This document shows positions 19,920-28,178 of a stretch of 64,000 nucleotides of DNA, piece by piece. The first letter of the stretch is position 1; each line of letters opens with the position of its first letter. Where the stretch lies: contig NZ_JAALFG010000004.1 of the NCBI RefSeq assembly GCF_011058215.1, positions 1 to 64,000 of the forward strand. Reading direction: 5' to 3'. The position numbers and the translations under genes are program-made. The notes under the pieces were generated by a model that was not told the origin of the DNA, made no database searches, and saw nothing but the letters and a program-made list of their open reading frames with translations. This DNA comes from Devosia aurantiaca. GTDB taxonomy: Bacteria; Pseudomonadota; Alphaproteobacteria; Rhizobiales; Devosiaceae.

Positions 19920-21898
19920 TCGACCTTTGTTTTGATTGCCTTACGCCGCGCCGGGATGATCTTGCGCTCACGGGAAGCTTTGACGGCTGCCTTTGTCAAA
20001 TCTGGAAGCCGGGATATTGCTTCCAGCATCACCTCAAGCTCGGTGGGATCCTTGTAGATGCGGTCCGTTGTGCCGACGTTTTCATGACCCACGATGTCCT
20101 GGATCGTCTTGTCCTTAAGATCCTTGAAGCGACCCAACTCAGTGCAAATGTAGTGTCGGAAGCTGTGGAAGGTTTTATTCTTGTCGTTCTGCACCCTCGC
20201 TGCGCCAAGTGCATTTGCAACTGCAATGTTGAAGCCATAGTGGGTGCGGTCGCCCCAGGAAGTGTTGGTACCAGCATTGGGCCGAAGATCGGGAAACAAG
20301 TCTTTCTTTTTGAGCTTTTTCTGACTGGAAACGTAACGAATAAATCCAAGTTCGATAAGCACAGGGTGGATGGGAACTTTACGCTCGGACGCCACAGTTT
20401 TGAGGCCGCGGCTTTCGTTCTCATGGAAAACAAAGTGCGGTACGGGGTGGTCAAGGATTACTTCGGCGAGCGATAGCGCTGCGATTTCCTCGAGGCGCGC
20501 GCCCGAATAGGCGCTTATGAGCGGGCACCAGTAGAGGCCATCCCAAACGATGTGATTTCCAGGAATGTGCCTCCTTGCGGCAGAACGACAACCCGTCCAG
20601 ATCGTGTAATTAAACAGGGTCTCGACGTCAGAGGTCGAATAGGCCGGGCGTTTTTCGCTTACCTTGCCTTTCTTTTTCATACGAAAGCCGCTGATCTCGA
20701 GCTGCGGTAGCCCCTCAAGGCCTGCCATGCGAGCTTGCCGCATAAGCTTCGTTAGGTATGACAGATTTCGGTTTACCGTCGACGCTCCCAGCCCCACTTG
20801 TGTCTTCGGCAGAGATCGACTCTCAATGAGTAGCTCGTCCACGCTCATCGCTCGCTGTGCGACAGAACGCCCCCGCACTTTCGGCAACATCGCCATGACG
20901 TCCACGAACTTTTTGACGTCAGCCTGATGCAATCTTTGAAATGTGGATTTTCCCGTGACCTCAACAAACAGGGTGAAAACCTGAAGTTTTTGGCTAGCGG
21001 TCGACGCCCGAATGGTCTTGTTTTCTACGTCGAATGAAGCTGCGGACCGGGCGAATGCCAAGATGTCATCGTCGGACTGAACAGGACGATTGAGCGATGG
21101 TGCGCCGGATGCTTTTTCCGAGTCAGCCGTCGCCACTGTTGGGACGCCGACGAGGACGTCTGCAGCACTCGTTGCTGCAACCTCTACGCCACGATCCACC
21201 AAAACCTCGCTCGCTGGCGGCGTTTTAACAGGCTCGCTAAAACGGGACGCAAGACTGATCAAGTCGTCCAGAGACTTCGGACTGGCGCTGAACTTGGCGG
21301 CCGTCGCTGCGCCAGCGGCTGCATATGCTTCCAACGTGGCTGTCCGAGCCTCGGCGACATCCAAAGGCGATGGGTTGGTGAGGGACAGCTTCTCGGCAAG
21401 GTCGGACTGCAAGCGCTTGGCGCGAACATCAGACCAATAGTCGAGGCCGTAGGTTTCAAGCATTGCCTGCGCGCGTTGCATAACCTCCGTGCCAAACTCC
21501 CCATCGGCGATACCGGGGAAGTCGGATAGTTGCGCCGAACGACCATGATGAGCCAGCAATGACATGGCGATTGCGGCAGCGCGGGTAGCAACAATCTCAT
21601 CCTGCCACGGAGTCTGCCTGTCGCGCGCCAGCAGATGCACCGCGCTTAACCTGGCGCTGTGCTCTGCAAATTTCTGTCTGGCAAACGTGTCGACTTGCTC
21701 TGGTGTCATCTTACCCTCACGCAATACTGCAAACGCGCGATCTGTCTCGATCGTGAGCATGGAGGATAGTCCGCGGGCGACGCGCAGGTCTTTAGTGCCC
21801 AGGCTGAATTCCACGGACATTATGAAAGGGCTTGGCAGGCGGCGACGCCAGTAGAATGTGGTGCCCCGCAGGATGCAGAACGGCAGTTTGGTACCCAT
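19916..21898 (-). CDS. Tyrosine site-specific integrase (DUF6538-type N-terminus)
   Basis: A 660-residue integrase, larger than most. The N-terminus (LRGTTFYWRRRLPSPF) resembles DUF6538, an arm-binding domain. A core-binding SAM-like domain follows at about 285-390. The catalytic residues are seen as Arg in SGARLEEIAAL, HSFRHYICTEL for HxxR, GHENVGTT and the Tyr nucleophile in RIYKDPTE. It is intact, unlike the prophage integrase downstream. It may mobilise the adjacent nuclease/ATPase island, or have come in with another element at the same tRNA site. Confidence 0.88.
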   Translation of the reverse strand: MGTKLPFCILRGTTFYWRRRLPSPFIMSVEFSLGTKDLRVARGLSSMLTIETDRAFAVLREGKMTPEQVDTFARQKFAEHSARLSAVHLLARDRQTPWQDEIVATRAAAIAMSLLAHHGRSAQLSDFPGIADGEFGTEVMQRAQAMLETYGLDYWSDVRAKRLQSDLAEKLSLTNPSPLDVAEARTATLEAYAAAGAATAAKFSASPKSLDDLISLASRFSEPVKTPPASEVLVDRGVEVAATSAADVLVGVPTVATADSEKASGAPSLNRPVQSDDDILAFARSAASFDVENKTIRASTASQKLQVFTLFVEVTGKSTFQRLHQADVKKFVDVMAMLPKVRGRSVAQRAMSVDELLIESRSLPKTQVGLGASTVNRNLSYLTKLMRQARMAGLEGLPQLEISGFRMKKKGKVSEKRPAYSTSDVETLFNYTIWTGCRSAARRHIPGNHIVWDGLYWCPLISAYSGARLEEIAALSLAEVILDHPVPHFVFHENESRGLKTVASERKVPIHPVLIELGFIRYVSSQKKLKKKDLFPDLRPNAGTNTSWGDRTHYGFNIAVANALGAARVQNDKNKTFHSFRHYICTELGRFKDLKDKTIQDIVGHENVGTTDRIYKDPTELEVMLEAISRLPDLTKAAVKASRERKIIPARRKAIKTKVD

Positions 21899-22007
21899 GC
21901 AGATCTCGCTTTGGAGTCGGCGTGTGTGGGACCTTGTGTGGAAGTCTGTGTGAAAGATTCACACAGCACACAAATTTCGCTGCAAAATCAATAACTTAAG
22001 AGAGTTT

Positions 22008-22056
22008 TGGCTGGGGAACCTGGATTCGAACCAAGATCGACGGAGTCAGAGTCCGA
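22008..22056 (-). other. Attachment site: 3' half of tRNA-Gln (CTG anticodon)
   Basis: Read on the minus strand, this gives an anticodon arm with loop CTCTGAC (anticodon CTG), a short variable loop, T-arm CTTGG-TTCGAAT-CCAGG, acceptor 3' strand TTCCCCA, discriminator G and an encoded CCA. No D-arm or 5' acceptor strand precedes it, so only the 3' half is present. Phages often integrate into tRNA 3' ends. Here the truncated copy marks the boundary between island and prophage, and the intact tRNA should lie past the right end of the window. Confidence 0.75.
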
Positions 22057-22134
22057 CTTTCACTGCCGCAAGACCGGGCTTTCGCCCTCCCTTGTGCCAA
22101 CTATGTGCCAGTGGATAGGGGTGGGCGGTGGTGG

Positions 22135-23306
22135 TCAGGCGCCGAACAGCATTCGCTCTGCTTGTGCCAGCGAGGCGGTTTCGTCGGTTGCCGGGAAGAG
22201 GTGGGCATAGGTGTCCATCGTTACCGCGATGTTGCTATGGCCCATGCGCTCCTGGACCGCCTTAGGTGTGAGCTCGAGCCCGCCCTCAGCCTTAGGATTG
22301 ATGCACCAGCTGGCGAACCAGTGACGAAGCGCATGTAGGCCTGAATACTTCCCCTTGGCATCATCGCCGGCGCCGATGGTGACGCCTGCGGCGACTTGGG
22401 TGGGCAGGAAGCCTCGATTGACGATGTTGCTATGTCCCTCGACCTTTCCGGCCCCGGTAGGGAACACCAGCCCAAGCTCGCCCTTTGGGCATGCCAGCGT
22501 CCACTCCTTGAGAGTATTCACCACCATTGGCATCAGGGGCACCTGGCGCTGGCCAGCATCAGTCTTGGGCATGCCTATGGCGTGATACCGATCAGCGCGC
22601 TGGCGAACGTGCAGGACCGCCTTGGCGAGGTCGACATCGGCCCACCGGAGTCCGCGCAGTTCCGAAGCACGCAAGCCGGTGAAAATGGCGGTGATCAGAA
22701 GGGGGCGCCACCGCCCCTCTGCCTTGGCGATGATGGCGCGGATTTCGTCATTGGTCGGTATGTCGACGCCGATCTGCAGCCGGCGCTGCTGGCGCTTCTC
22801 CACTTTGGCACGGCTGGACTTCGCCCGGGTCATTTCATGTACCGGATTGCGGACGGCCTGGCCGCGAAGCTGGGCGTCAGCAAGGATCGATCCCAGCGAA
22901 ACCGTCACCCGCTTAATCATGGCAGGGCTTCGCCCGTTGTCGTGCAACGTGTCCTGAAAGGCGCGCACCTTCGGCACGGTGATCTTGTTGAGCTTATCCC
23001 GGCCGATGAAGGGCACGATATGAAGCTTGAGATGCTGCCGGCGCTGGTCGAGCGTGGTCCGCTCAAGATTAGCCGCGGCGCCAGAATTCAGCCAGAGCTT
23101 GCCTGCCTCGTCAACCGTAATGGTTTCGCTGTCAGAGACGTGCACGCCGTCGCGGACCTCGCCCTGGGCTTTGAGCAGGAATGCCTCGGCTTCCTTCTTG
23201 AGCCGGAAGGTGGGGCGCTGGCGCCGGCCGTTGCCATCGGTGTAGTCGGCTTGCCAGCCAGATTTTTGACGCCGTTCGTGGTCCACGTGCGCTTGCGAAC
23301 ACTCAC
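22135..23306 (-). CDS. Prophage tyrosine integrase, one frameshift near the N-terminus
   Basis: The true start is probably GTG at 23306 (SVRKRTWTTNGVK); one missing A in the run at about 23262 shifts it into SGWQADYTDGNGRRQRP, after which the frame is open to 22135. Total about 390 residues. Arm-binding N-terminus, SAM-like core domain (about 60-160), then Arg in FTGLRASELRGLRW, HALRHWFASW and GHSNIAVTMDTYAHLF with the Tyr nucleophile. It would recombine at the tRNA-Gln site 80 bases away. The GTG overlaps the stop of the RHH regulator gene by four bases, so they share an operon. Confidence 0.85.
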
Positions 23307-23857
23307 GGCCGTTCCTTCAGTGGTCCAAATCGCCGAATGCCCAGAACAAGGGTCGGAGTGCCATGTTCGTCCTCCGGCTCAAGCCAGAATTCGTGCGACC
23401 AGCCCCGCGCCTTCAAGTCAGCGTTGGCCTCCTCCAGCACATGCTCCCGTTGTTCGGGCGGAGCGTCGGATATACGGCCCCACCACTCAAAGCCGACTTC
23501 GTCCATCTCATTGATGACCGGGGCTGGATAAGCGCTCTCAAGAGCCTGAATGACCTCTTCATGGACGGAGCGCTGCCGACGCGTGGCAGCATCATCAACC
23601 CGGTAGAACAGGCCATTCGGGAGCCTGATGCCGGTACTGCGCAGCCGATCGATTTCGTCTTGTAGCCGCGCCACATAGGCCGGGAGCGTGTCATTGCCCA
23701 GATCAAGAGCTTCGTACTCTTCAAGTCGGGTCAATATCTCAGCATTCATCGAGCGGCCTTTCTGATCAGCCTGCTCCTTAATTCGCTCCCGCATCCCCTC
23801 AGGGAATCGAAGCACAAATTGATCTGTCCCGCGACTTGGTACACGCGCCATCATCAT
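23303..23857 (-). CDS. Arc-like ribbon-helix-helix DNA-binding protein
   Basis: A 184-residue protein. Residues 10-50 form an Arc/Mnt ribbon-helix-helix: DQFVLRFPEGMRERIKEQAD, GRSMNAEILTRLEEYEAL. The remaining 130 residues include an acidic C-terminal part ending WLEPEDEHGTPTLVLGIRRF of unknown role. It is divergent from a shorter RHH gene, with two palindromic operators between. It is likely a repressor of the lysogeny switch and possibly of the integrase it precedes. Confidence 0.75.
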   Translation of the reverse strand: MMMARVPSRGTDQFVLRFPEGMRERIKEQADQKGRSMNAEILTRLEEYEALDLGNDTLPAYVARLQDEIDRLRSTGIRLPNGLFYRVDDAATRRQRSVHEEVIQALESAYPAPVINEMDEVGFEWWGRISDAPPEQREHVLEEANADLKARGWSHEFWLEPEDEHGTPTLVLGIRRFGPLKERP

Positions 23858-23872
23858 CCCCTAATACCGATG

Positions 23873-23887
23873 ATATGCTAAGCATAT
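23873..23887. promoter_or_regulatory. Operator O1, perfect palindrome
   Basis: ATATGCTAAGCATAT is a 15-bp perfect dyad 15 bases upstream of the minus-strand Arc-like gene. A related dyad lies 50 bp away near the opposite promoter. RHH repressors bind such short AT-rich dyads. Confidence 0.65.
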
Positions 23888-23894
23888 GACGGGG

Positions 23895-23937
23895 TTGACG
23901 CAATGATAGGCCGAGCATAGTAATATGCTTAACATAT
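23895..23937 (+). promoter_or_regulatory. Promoter with overlapping operator O2
   Basis: TTGACG (23895-23900) and TAGTAA (23918-23923) with a 17-bp spacer form a good sigma-70 promoter for the plus-strand RHH gene. Dyad O2, ATATGCTTAACATAT (23923-23937), starts at the last base of the -10 box and covers the expected start point, so binding there should block transcription. A strong ribosome site AAAGGAGGT follows at about 23940. Confidence 0.65.
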
Positions 23938-23952
23938 CAAAAGGAGGTTTAC

Positions 23953-24156
23953 GTGTCGGTTGGAAGACAGGCAGATCAATACCCACTCCGAATGCCCCCA
24001 GGCATGAGAGAGCGTATCCGCCAAAGTGCGGAATTGAACCGACGGTCAATGAATTCGGAGATCGTCCACCAACTCGACCGCGCCTTAGCGCTTGAGAACG
24101 AAAAAGGCCCGGCAGCGACGGCAATCGCTCCGGACCTGAACACGACCCACCCCTAG
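23953..24156 (+). CDS. Short Arc-like ribbon-helix-helix regulator
   Basis: A 67-residue protein that is almost only an RHH domain: DQYPLRMPPGMRERIRQSAE, NRRSMNSEIVHQLDRALALE. It is clearly related to the divergent Arc-like protein (both have PxGMRERI and RRSMN/GRSMN). It starts at GTG 23953, after AAGGAGG. It is the likely opposing repressor or Cro-like partner in the switch and heads the early operon. Confidence 0.75.
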   Translation: MSVGRQADQYPLRMPPGMRERIRQSAELNRRSMNSEIVHQLDRALALENEKGPAATAIAPDLNTTHP

Positions 24157-24170
24157 CAAGGATTAGATCA

Positions 24171-24557
24171 ATGATCTCGCAAGAGAATAGCACCGGCTTG
24201 GCTGGTGAAGCAAGCGCGCCTTCAAATGTGTATTCGGCGATGAGCGTCTGGGACATCTACATGGCCCTGACCACGCTCGTCGGGGTTAAGCAGTTCTTCA
24301 ACCTCTCGTGCTGTGCCCAAGCGTCCGGCGAGACTGCCGCTTTCGAATGGGCTGAGGCACGTGAGGCGGAGGTCGACGCACATATCACTGCGATGGCTAG
24401 CAACCTCGCCGGGCGCTTGGGCCTAAGCCGGGATGAAGAGGACGTTCGGGACATGGCCTTTGCCCGCATCGATGGCTTCGTCCATTCAGGTGTCGTGCTG
24501 CCAGATGGCCGGATTGCCCGCATGCGCACGGCAGCTCAACTGGCGGTGGCGAAATGA
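24171..24557 (+). CDS. Hypothetical early prophage protein
   Basis: 128 residues with no recognised domain. The middle is helical (SVWDIYMALTTLVGVKQFF) and the C-terminal part has DEEDVRDMAFARIDG. Its stop overlaps the next start as ATGA, so it belongs to the early operon. GC-rich third positions and the coupling support it as a real gene. Confidence 0.55.
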   Translation: MISQENSTGLAGEASAPSNVYSAMSVWDIYMALTTLVGVKQFFNLSCCAQASGETAAFEWAEAREAEVDAHITAMASNLAGRLGLSRDEEDVRDMAFARIDGFVHSGVVLPDGRIARMRTAAQLAVAK

Positions 24558-24781
24558 TCCCGGCAGACTATCAGAAGGCCGACGATAGCGCATACCAACT
24601 TCGGGCGATCTTGCGAATTCTTGAAGATCGCGCTCGGGGTCTCAGCGAAAGTGGCAAGGACGATGACCACCGGTTGCCATGCAGCGACATGGCCATGCTT
24701 TGCGAAGTCGCCGGCGACCTCTGCGAAAACATCCACGACATGATGCAGATGCTCCATGTGGCCGGGAAGGTGCAGCAGTGA
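24554..24781 (+). CDS. Hypothetical small early prophage protein
   Basis: 75 residues, acidic and helical, with no recognised domain (MIPADYQKADDSAYQLRAIL at the start). The ATGA overlap with the previous gene and GTGA overlap with the next make it part of a tightly coupled chain. Confidence 0.5.
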   Translation: MIPADYQKADDSAYQLRAILRILEDRARGLSESGKDDDHRLPCSDMAMLCEVAGDLCENIHDMMQMLHVAGKVQQ

Positions 24782-24962
24782 CCGCCACCGAACCTCTCGA
24801 CCTGGTGTGGGGCGTTGCAGGCATTGCGCATGTCATCGGCCGCACCGTCCGCCAGACCGAAATTGCCCTCGCTAAAAGGAGTTGCCCGGCCGCAAGGTCA
24901 ATGGGCGGTGGGTAGTGTCCCGCCAAAAGCTCCGTGAGCACTTCGAAGGTGAGGCCCTGTGA
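24778..24962 (+). CDS. Small helix-turn-helix/excisionase-like protein, one frameshift
   Basis: GTG 24778 begins VTATEPLDLVWGVAGIAHVIGRTVRQTEIALAK. One base near 24884 must be restored to continue ELPGRKVNGRWVVSRQKLREHF and stop at 24962. The pattern (a helix-turn-helix, then PGRKVNGRWVVSR) is that of MerR/Xis-type small DNA-binding proteins of phages. At about 61 residues it could be an excisionase or an early regulator. Confidence 0.55.
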
Positions 24963-25507
24963 GCGACCTCGACCATATGGAGGCTCGCCTTCGCGAGCTT
25001 TGGGCCGTCACCATACCAAGGTCCGCGCTGGCGGCTGAAGATCGCGCGGCTGCGGAGAGACTGTTAGGCAAGACGGAAGCGGCCCGGCTGGCTGCTACTC
25101 GGCGCGGCGATCGCTTCCGTTACAGGCCACGCGCCATCCAGAAGATCGAATACTTCTGGGTGCCAGCCGGTGGTCAATACACACAGCAAGACGAAGGCTG
25201 GACGATCGAAGCGACGCAGAACGGCGTCAAAAGCATTCTCGGCCGAGTCCGCAATAGTGAGCGGTGCTCACATATCGTTCGTGAGTTGAAGCGACGCGGC
25301 TACCGGGTCGTTCTGGTCGTCACTGAAGGCATGAAGGCGGCCGGGGTTACAAGCGGACCGGAAGTGTCGCCACGCGACAAGGCAGCACGTTTTGCGCCCG
25401 GCAAGACGCTCCCTTCAAAGCGCAAGGACATCCTCAACCGGCTCAGGGGTTTCGCCCATGAGCAACCGAGCCTGGATGCCGCTCCATATCGAAAACTATC
25501 TGGCTGA
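24959..25507 (+). CDS. Hypothetical early prophage protein
   Basis: 182 residues, basic and mixed alpha/beta in appearance, without a family I recognise. Notable segments are FRYRPRAIQKIEYFWVPAGG and RELKRRGYRVVLVVTEGM. The last 50 bases overlap the start of the DUF1376 gene. It may be part of the replication module. Confidence 0.5.
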   Translation: MSDLDHMEARLRELWAVTIPRSALAAEDRAAAERLLGKTEAARLAATRRGDRFRYRPRAIQKIEYFWVPAGGQYTQQDEGWTIEATQNGVKSILGRVRNSERCSHIVRELKRRGYRVVLVVTEGMKAAGVTSGPEVSPRDKAARFAPGKTLPSKRKDILNRLRGFAHEQPSLDAAPYRKLSG

Positions 25508-26248
25508 CACTGGGCACCTGACGGCGGCGGAGCATGGGGCGTACCTCATGCTGATCATGCACTACTGGCGAGAGGGCAGCTTACCTGATGACGAGCGGAT
25601 CATTGCCCGCATCAGCCGACTGACCGCCTCTCAATGGGCCGGGAGCCGTCCGATCCTTGCAGCACTCTTCCGGGAGGGGTGGAAGCACAAGCGGATCGAT
25701 GAAGAGCTTAGCAAAGCAGATGATATAATCGAGAAGCGTCGCAACGCTGCACTTGGTCGACACGCGAAGAGCAAAGGCGCTGCACATGCAGAGCAAATGC
25801 ACGGCACAAGCAGTGATACACGCGTACCACCTAGAACCAAGAACCAAGATCTAAAAGAAGAACCTAACGGTTCTTCCAAAAGCGGGGCTGTCGGCTCCCG
25901 GATGATTTCGTTCCGGACGGCGCGTGGGCGACGCAGCATGGGCTTCCGCCCGGTCTGCTGCAAACCGAAACCGCCAAATTCTGCGATTACTGGGCAAGCC
26001 AGGCTGGCGCAAAGGGCGTCAAACTGGACTGGCAGGCGACTTGGCGCAACTGGGTGCGCAGCGCGGTTGAGCGTCTGCCGAATTCGCGAGGCTCCCCTCC
26101 ATCGCGTGCACAATCACGCCCTGATCCTTTCAAAGCCCTTGCCGAGAAACTGAGCCATGAACCAGCACGAAGCCGCCCAAGCAACGACGATGATCGGGAT
26201 GATGCTCAAAGCTTTCCCATCCTCACAATCGACCATCAGCGAAGATAG
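25458..26248 (+). CDS. DUF1376 replication-module protein, one frameshift
   Basis: The N-terminus MPLHIENYLADTGHLTAAEHGAYLML and HYWREGSLPDD is the DUF1376 domain found in phage replication initiator-like proteins. Near 25885 the frame shifts; the other frame gives LPDDFVPDGAWATQHGLPP and KLDWQATWRNWVRSAVERL, the conserved C-terminal part, and runs to 26248. It therefore overlaps the next gene by about 90 bases. Likely binds DNA at the phage origin. Confidence 0.72.
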
Positions 26249-26702
26249 CGCGATGGCATACCTCTATGCCGTCGACGACTATTCACTCGCTGCCATTGAT
26301 CGCGCCTGTCGCTTGTTCATAAAGGGCAAAGTGCCAGACCGGAAGAACCCCGATTTCGCCCCTTCTGCGCCGGCCTTAGCCGAGCAGTGCGAGCTCGCCG
26401 AGGGCGTGCTGAAGGTTGAAGCCTATGAGGCAGCGCGAGTCTTCGTCGAGCACGATAGCGAGCTTTGGCGCAAGATGGAGACCGCTAAGGACGACAGCAA
26501 TCTGGTCAGTTGCCAGCGTCACGGCAAGCGTGGCTGGTTCTTTCTGCCGGAAGAGGTTGCCCAGGCCGAACAGGTCGCGTTGCCGCCGCCAATCGATGAG
26601 GCGCAGCGTCTGGCGAATATGGCTCGGCTCGGCCTCATCCTTTCGACCTTCAACAGCGCCGACGACGATCGGCACGACATGGGGCAGGGGGCGCCAGCAT
26701 GA
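26157..26702 (+). CDS. Replication-associated hypothetical protein
   Basis: 181 residues, mostly helical (MNQHEAAQATTMIGMMLKAF, then DDYSLAAIDRACRLFIKGK). Position right after DUF1376 and before a ParB-like gene suggests a helicase-loader or replisome-organiser role, but no motif proves this. The stop overlaps the next start as ATGA. Confidence 0.5.
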   Translation: MNQHEAAQATTMIGMMLKAFPSSQSTISEDSAMAYLYAVDDYSLAAIDRACRLFIKGKVPDRKNPDFAPSAPALAEQCELAEGVLKVEAYEAARVFVEHDSELWRKMETAKDDSNLVSCQRHGKRGWFFLPEEVAQAEQVALPPPIDEAQRLANMARLGLILSTFNSADDDRHDMGQGAPA

Positions 26703-27499
26703 CACCCTTGCACGCGCATACGCGTGAGGAGCCGTTCACCGACCCGGGCGAGCTCCCCGTCATCGACTGGCTAGACAAGAGCCTCATCGATATCGACCCT
26801 GCCTATCAACGTGGCCTTGATCGGCCTCGCGTTGCGAAGATCCTGCGCGGGTTCGAGTGGGCCAGCTTCGGCGCCATAGTAGTCGCCCCGGCAGGCGATG
26901 GCCGATACCACTGCACCGACGGCCAGCATCGGCTCGAGGCGGCGAAGCAGCACCCGATGGTGTCGGTGGTGCCGGCGATCATCGTCGCAGTGTCGGGCGC
27001 AAAGGCAGAAGCGGCAAACTTCATCGCGCTTAACCGAGACCGGAAGAACATCTCGGCGCTGGACCGCTACTGGGCAGAGCTTGCTGCGGAGGATGAAGAT
27101 GCGCTGACGATCAGTCAGGTGGTGAATCGCGCAGGCGTCACGATCCAGCGCTATGCGACCATCGACTACAAGCCGGGGCAAACGGTCGCTGTCAGCGCGC
27201 TGCGCGCCTTGGTCGACACGCGCGGCGTGATCCGGGCCCGGCAGGTGCTCGAGGTTCTGGCAAAGGCTGACCTCGCGCCGATCAAGGGCGAGCACATCAG
27301 AGCATGCGAGTTGCTGATGACCGACGACGAGTTCCGAGAAGACGTCGAGCCTGAGGCATTGACCGAAGCCATGGCCGGTGATGACGAGCAGATGGGTATA
27401 GACGCCAAGGCTTTTGCAAAAACGCATCGCATGCCGGCCGCCCGAGCGCTGGCATCGGTCTGGTTTCGCAAGTCCCGAAAGAAGAGGAAGGCAGCATGA
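26699..27499 (+). CDS. ParB/Srx-fold domain protein (DUF6551-like)
   Basis: 266 residues. The N-terminal half has the ParB-like nuclease/CTPase fold pattern: PAYQRGLDRPRVAKILRGF, then YHCTDGQHRLEAAKQ with the conserved GQHR box, and FIALNRDRKNISALDRY. The rest is helical. Phage ParB-like proteins act in replication, partition or as nucleases or modifiers. It is coupled to both neighbours by ATGA overlaps. Confidence 0.7.
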   Translation: MTPLHAHTREEPFTDPGELPVIDWLDKSLIDIDPAYQRGLDRPRVAKILRGFEWASFGAIVVAPAGDGRYHCTDGQHRLEAAKQHPMVSVVPAIIVAVSGAKAEAANFIALNRDRKNISALDRYWAELAAEDEDALTISQVVNRAGVTIQRYATIDYKPGQTVAVSALRALVDTRGVIRARQVLEVLAKADLAPIKGEHIRACELLMTDDEFREDVEPEALTEAMAGDDEQMGIDAKAFAKTHRMPAARALASVWFRKSRKKRKAA

Positions 27500-28050
27500 G
27501 CAAATTGCAAAGTGTGCAAATTGCACCGCGGTGGAACGATCCTCGTCAAGTCGAAGTGCGCTTAGTGCCGGATCCATCAATGACCGATGCTGAGTATTTC
27601 CATCAGCGCCAGACCAAAGCCGGTGACAACGTCGGCAAAACGGGTGCGGCCATCAGCATGATCGAGTTGATCGGCGGGCTGGCGCGCATCAAGGACCGCA
27701 CCGAGCCGCAGGAGGCTGCGGCGGCCAAATTTCGGATGCTGTTCGATCGATCGCAGATCGGCGGAGCGAAGGCGACCGACTACACCAAGCAGCGCGTGGA
27801 CACCTCAGGGCCACAGCAAGATGCCAGCGCCGAGTATGGCGATGACGCGCGTCGGCAATATCGCGACGCGGTGCAGTTCCTGGGTCTGCTGCAGTCTAGC
27901 CTAGTCGAGCGGGTGGTGGTGCACGATCAGGCCATATCGACGGTGGCCGGCAAGTCCTCGCGTGCGCGCACCCGCGTAACGCGCGAGTTGCTCGACGCGC
28001 TGGATCGGCTGGCAGTGCACTTCGGGCTGTCATCAACTAAGCCGAAGTGA
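27496..28050 (+). CDS. DUF6456-like early prophage protein
   Basis: 184 residues. Segments ARFRMLFDRSQIGGAKATDY-like (KFRMLFDRSQIGGAKATDYT) and LLQSSLVERVVVHDQAISTVAG recall a family common at the end of early operons of Hyphomicrobiales prophages (DUF6456). The C-terminus carries a possible helix-turn-helix (RTRVTRELLDALDRLAVHF), so it may control late genes. The name is from memory and not certain. Confidence 0.5.
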   Translation: MSKLQSVQIAPRWNDPRQVEVRLVPDPSMTDAEYFHQRQTKAGDNVGKTGAAISMIELIGGLARIKDRTEPQEAAAAKFRMLFDRSQIGGAKATDYTKQRVDTSGPQQDASAEYGDDARRQYRDAVQFLGLLQSSLVERVVVHDQAISTVAGKSSRARTRVTRELLDALDRLAVHFGLSSTKPK

Positions 28051-28056
28051 CCGCTT

Positions 28057-28073
28057 TCGACCCCCTTTCGGTC
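28057..28073 (+). repeat. Left 17-bp direct repeat flanking the ars operon
   Basis: TCGACCCCCTTTCGGTC matches 16 of 17 bases with a copy at 31420-31436 just past arsH. The pair brackets the arsenic operon. The motif resembles dispersed intergenic sequences of Hyphomicrobiales, so it could be coincidence or a recombination point. Confidence 0.45.
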
Positions 28074-28139
28074 ACTTGGGCTGTTGCATCTAAACCCTGA
28101 AAGCTGCCATCCACCCGATGGCGTCAGAGCAACTGCATC

Positions 28140-28178
28140 TTGACACCAACAAATAAATCCATAATCTTCGATATATGG
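28140..28178 (+). promoter_or_regulatory. arsR promoter and putative ArsR operator
   Basis: TTGACA (28140-28145) and TAATCT (28162-28167), spaced by 16 bases, form a strong promoter whose start point would fall at or next to the ATG at 28175. A dyad CCATA...TATGG (28159-28178) spans the -10 box and start codon and is the likely ArsR site. No ribosome-binding sequence precedes the ATG, so the transcript may be leaderless. Confidence 0.55.

Noticed and set aside
22057..22110. Possible 5' half of the tRNA-Gln
   Set aside because: No D-arm or acceptor strand complementary to the 3' half is present, so the tRNA is truncated.
22396..23514. 372-residue plus-strand frame
   Set aside because: Antisense to the prophage integrase, whose catalytic motifs are clear on the minus strand.
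23861..24256. Minus-strand frame across the switch region
   Set aside because: It covers both operators and the promoter and has no protein-like features.
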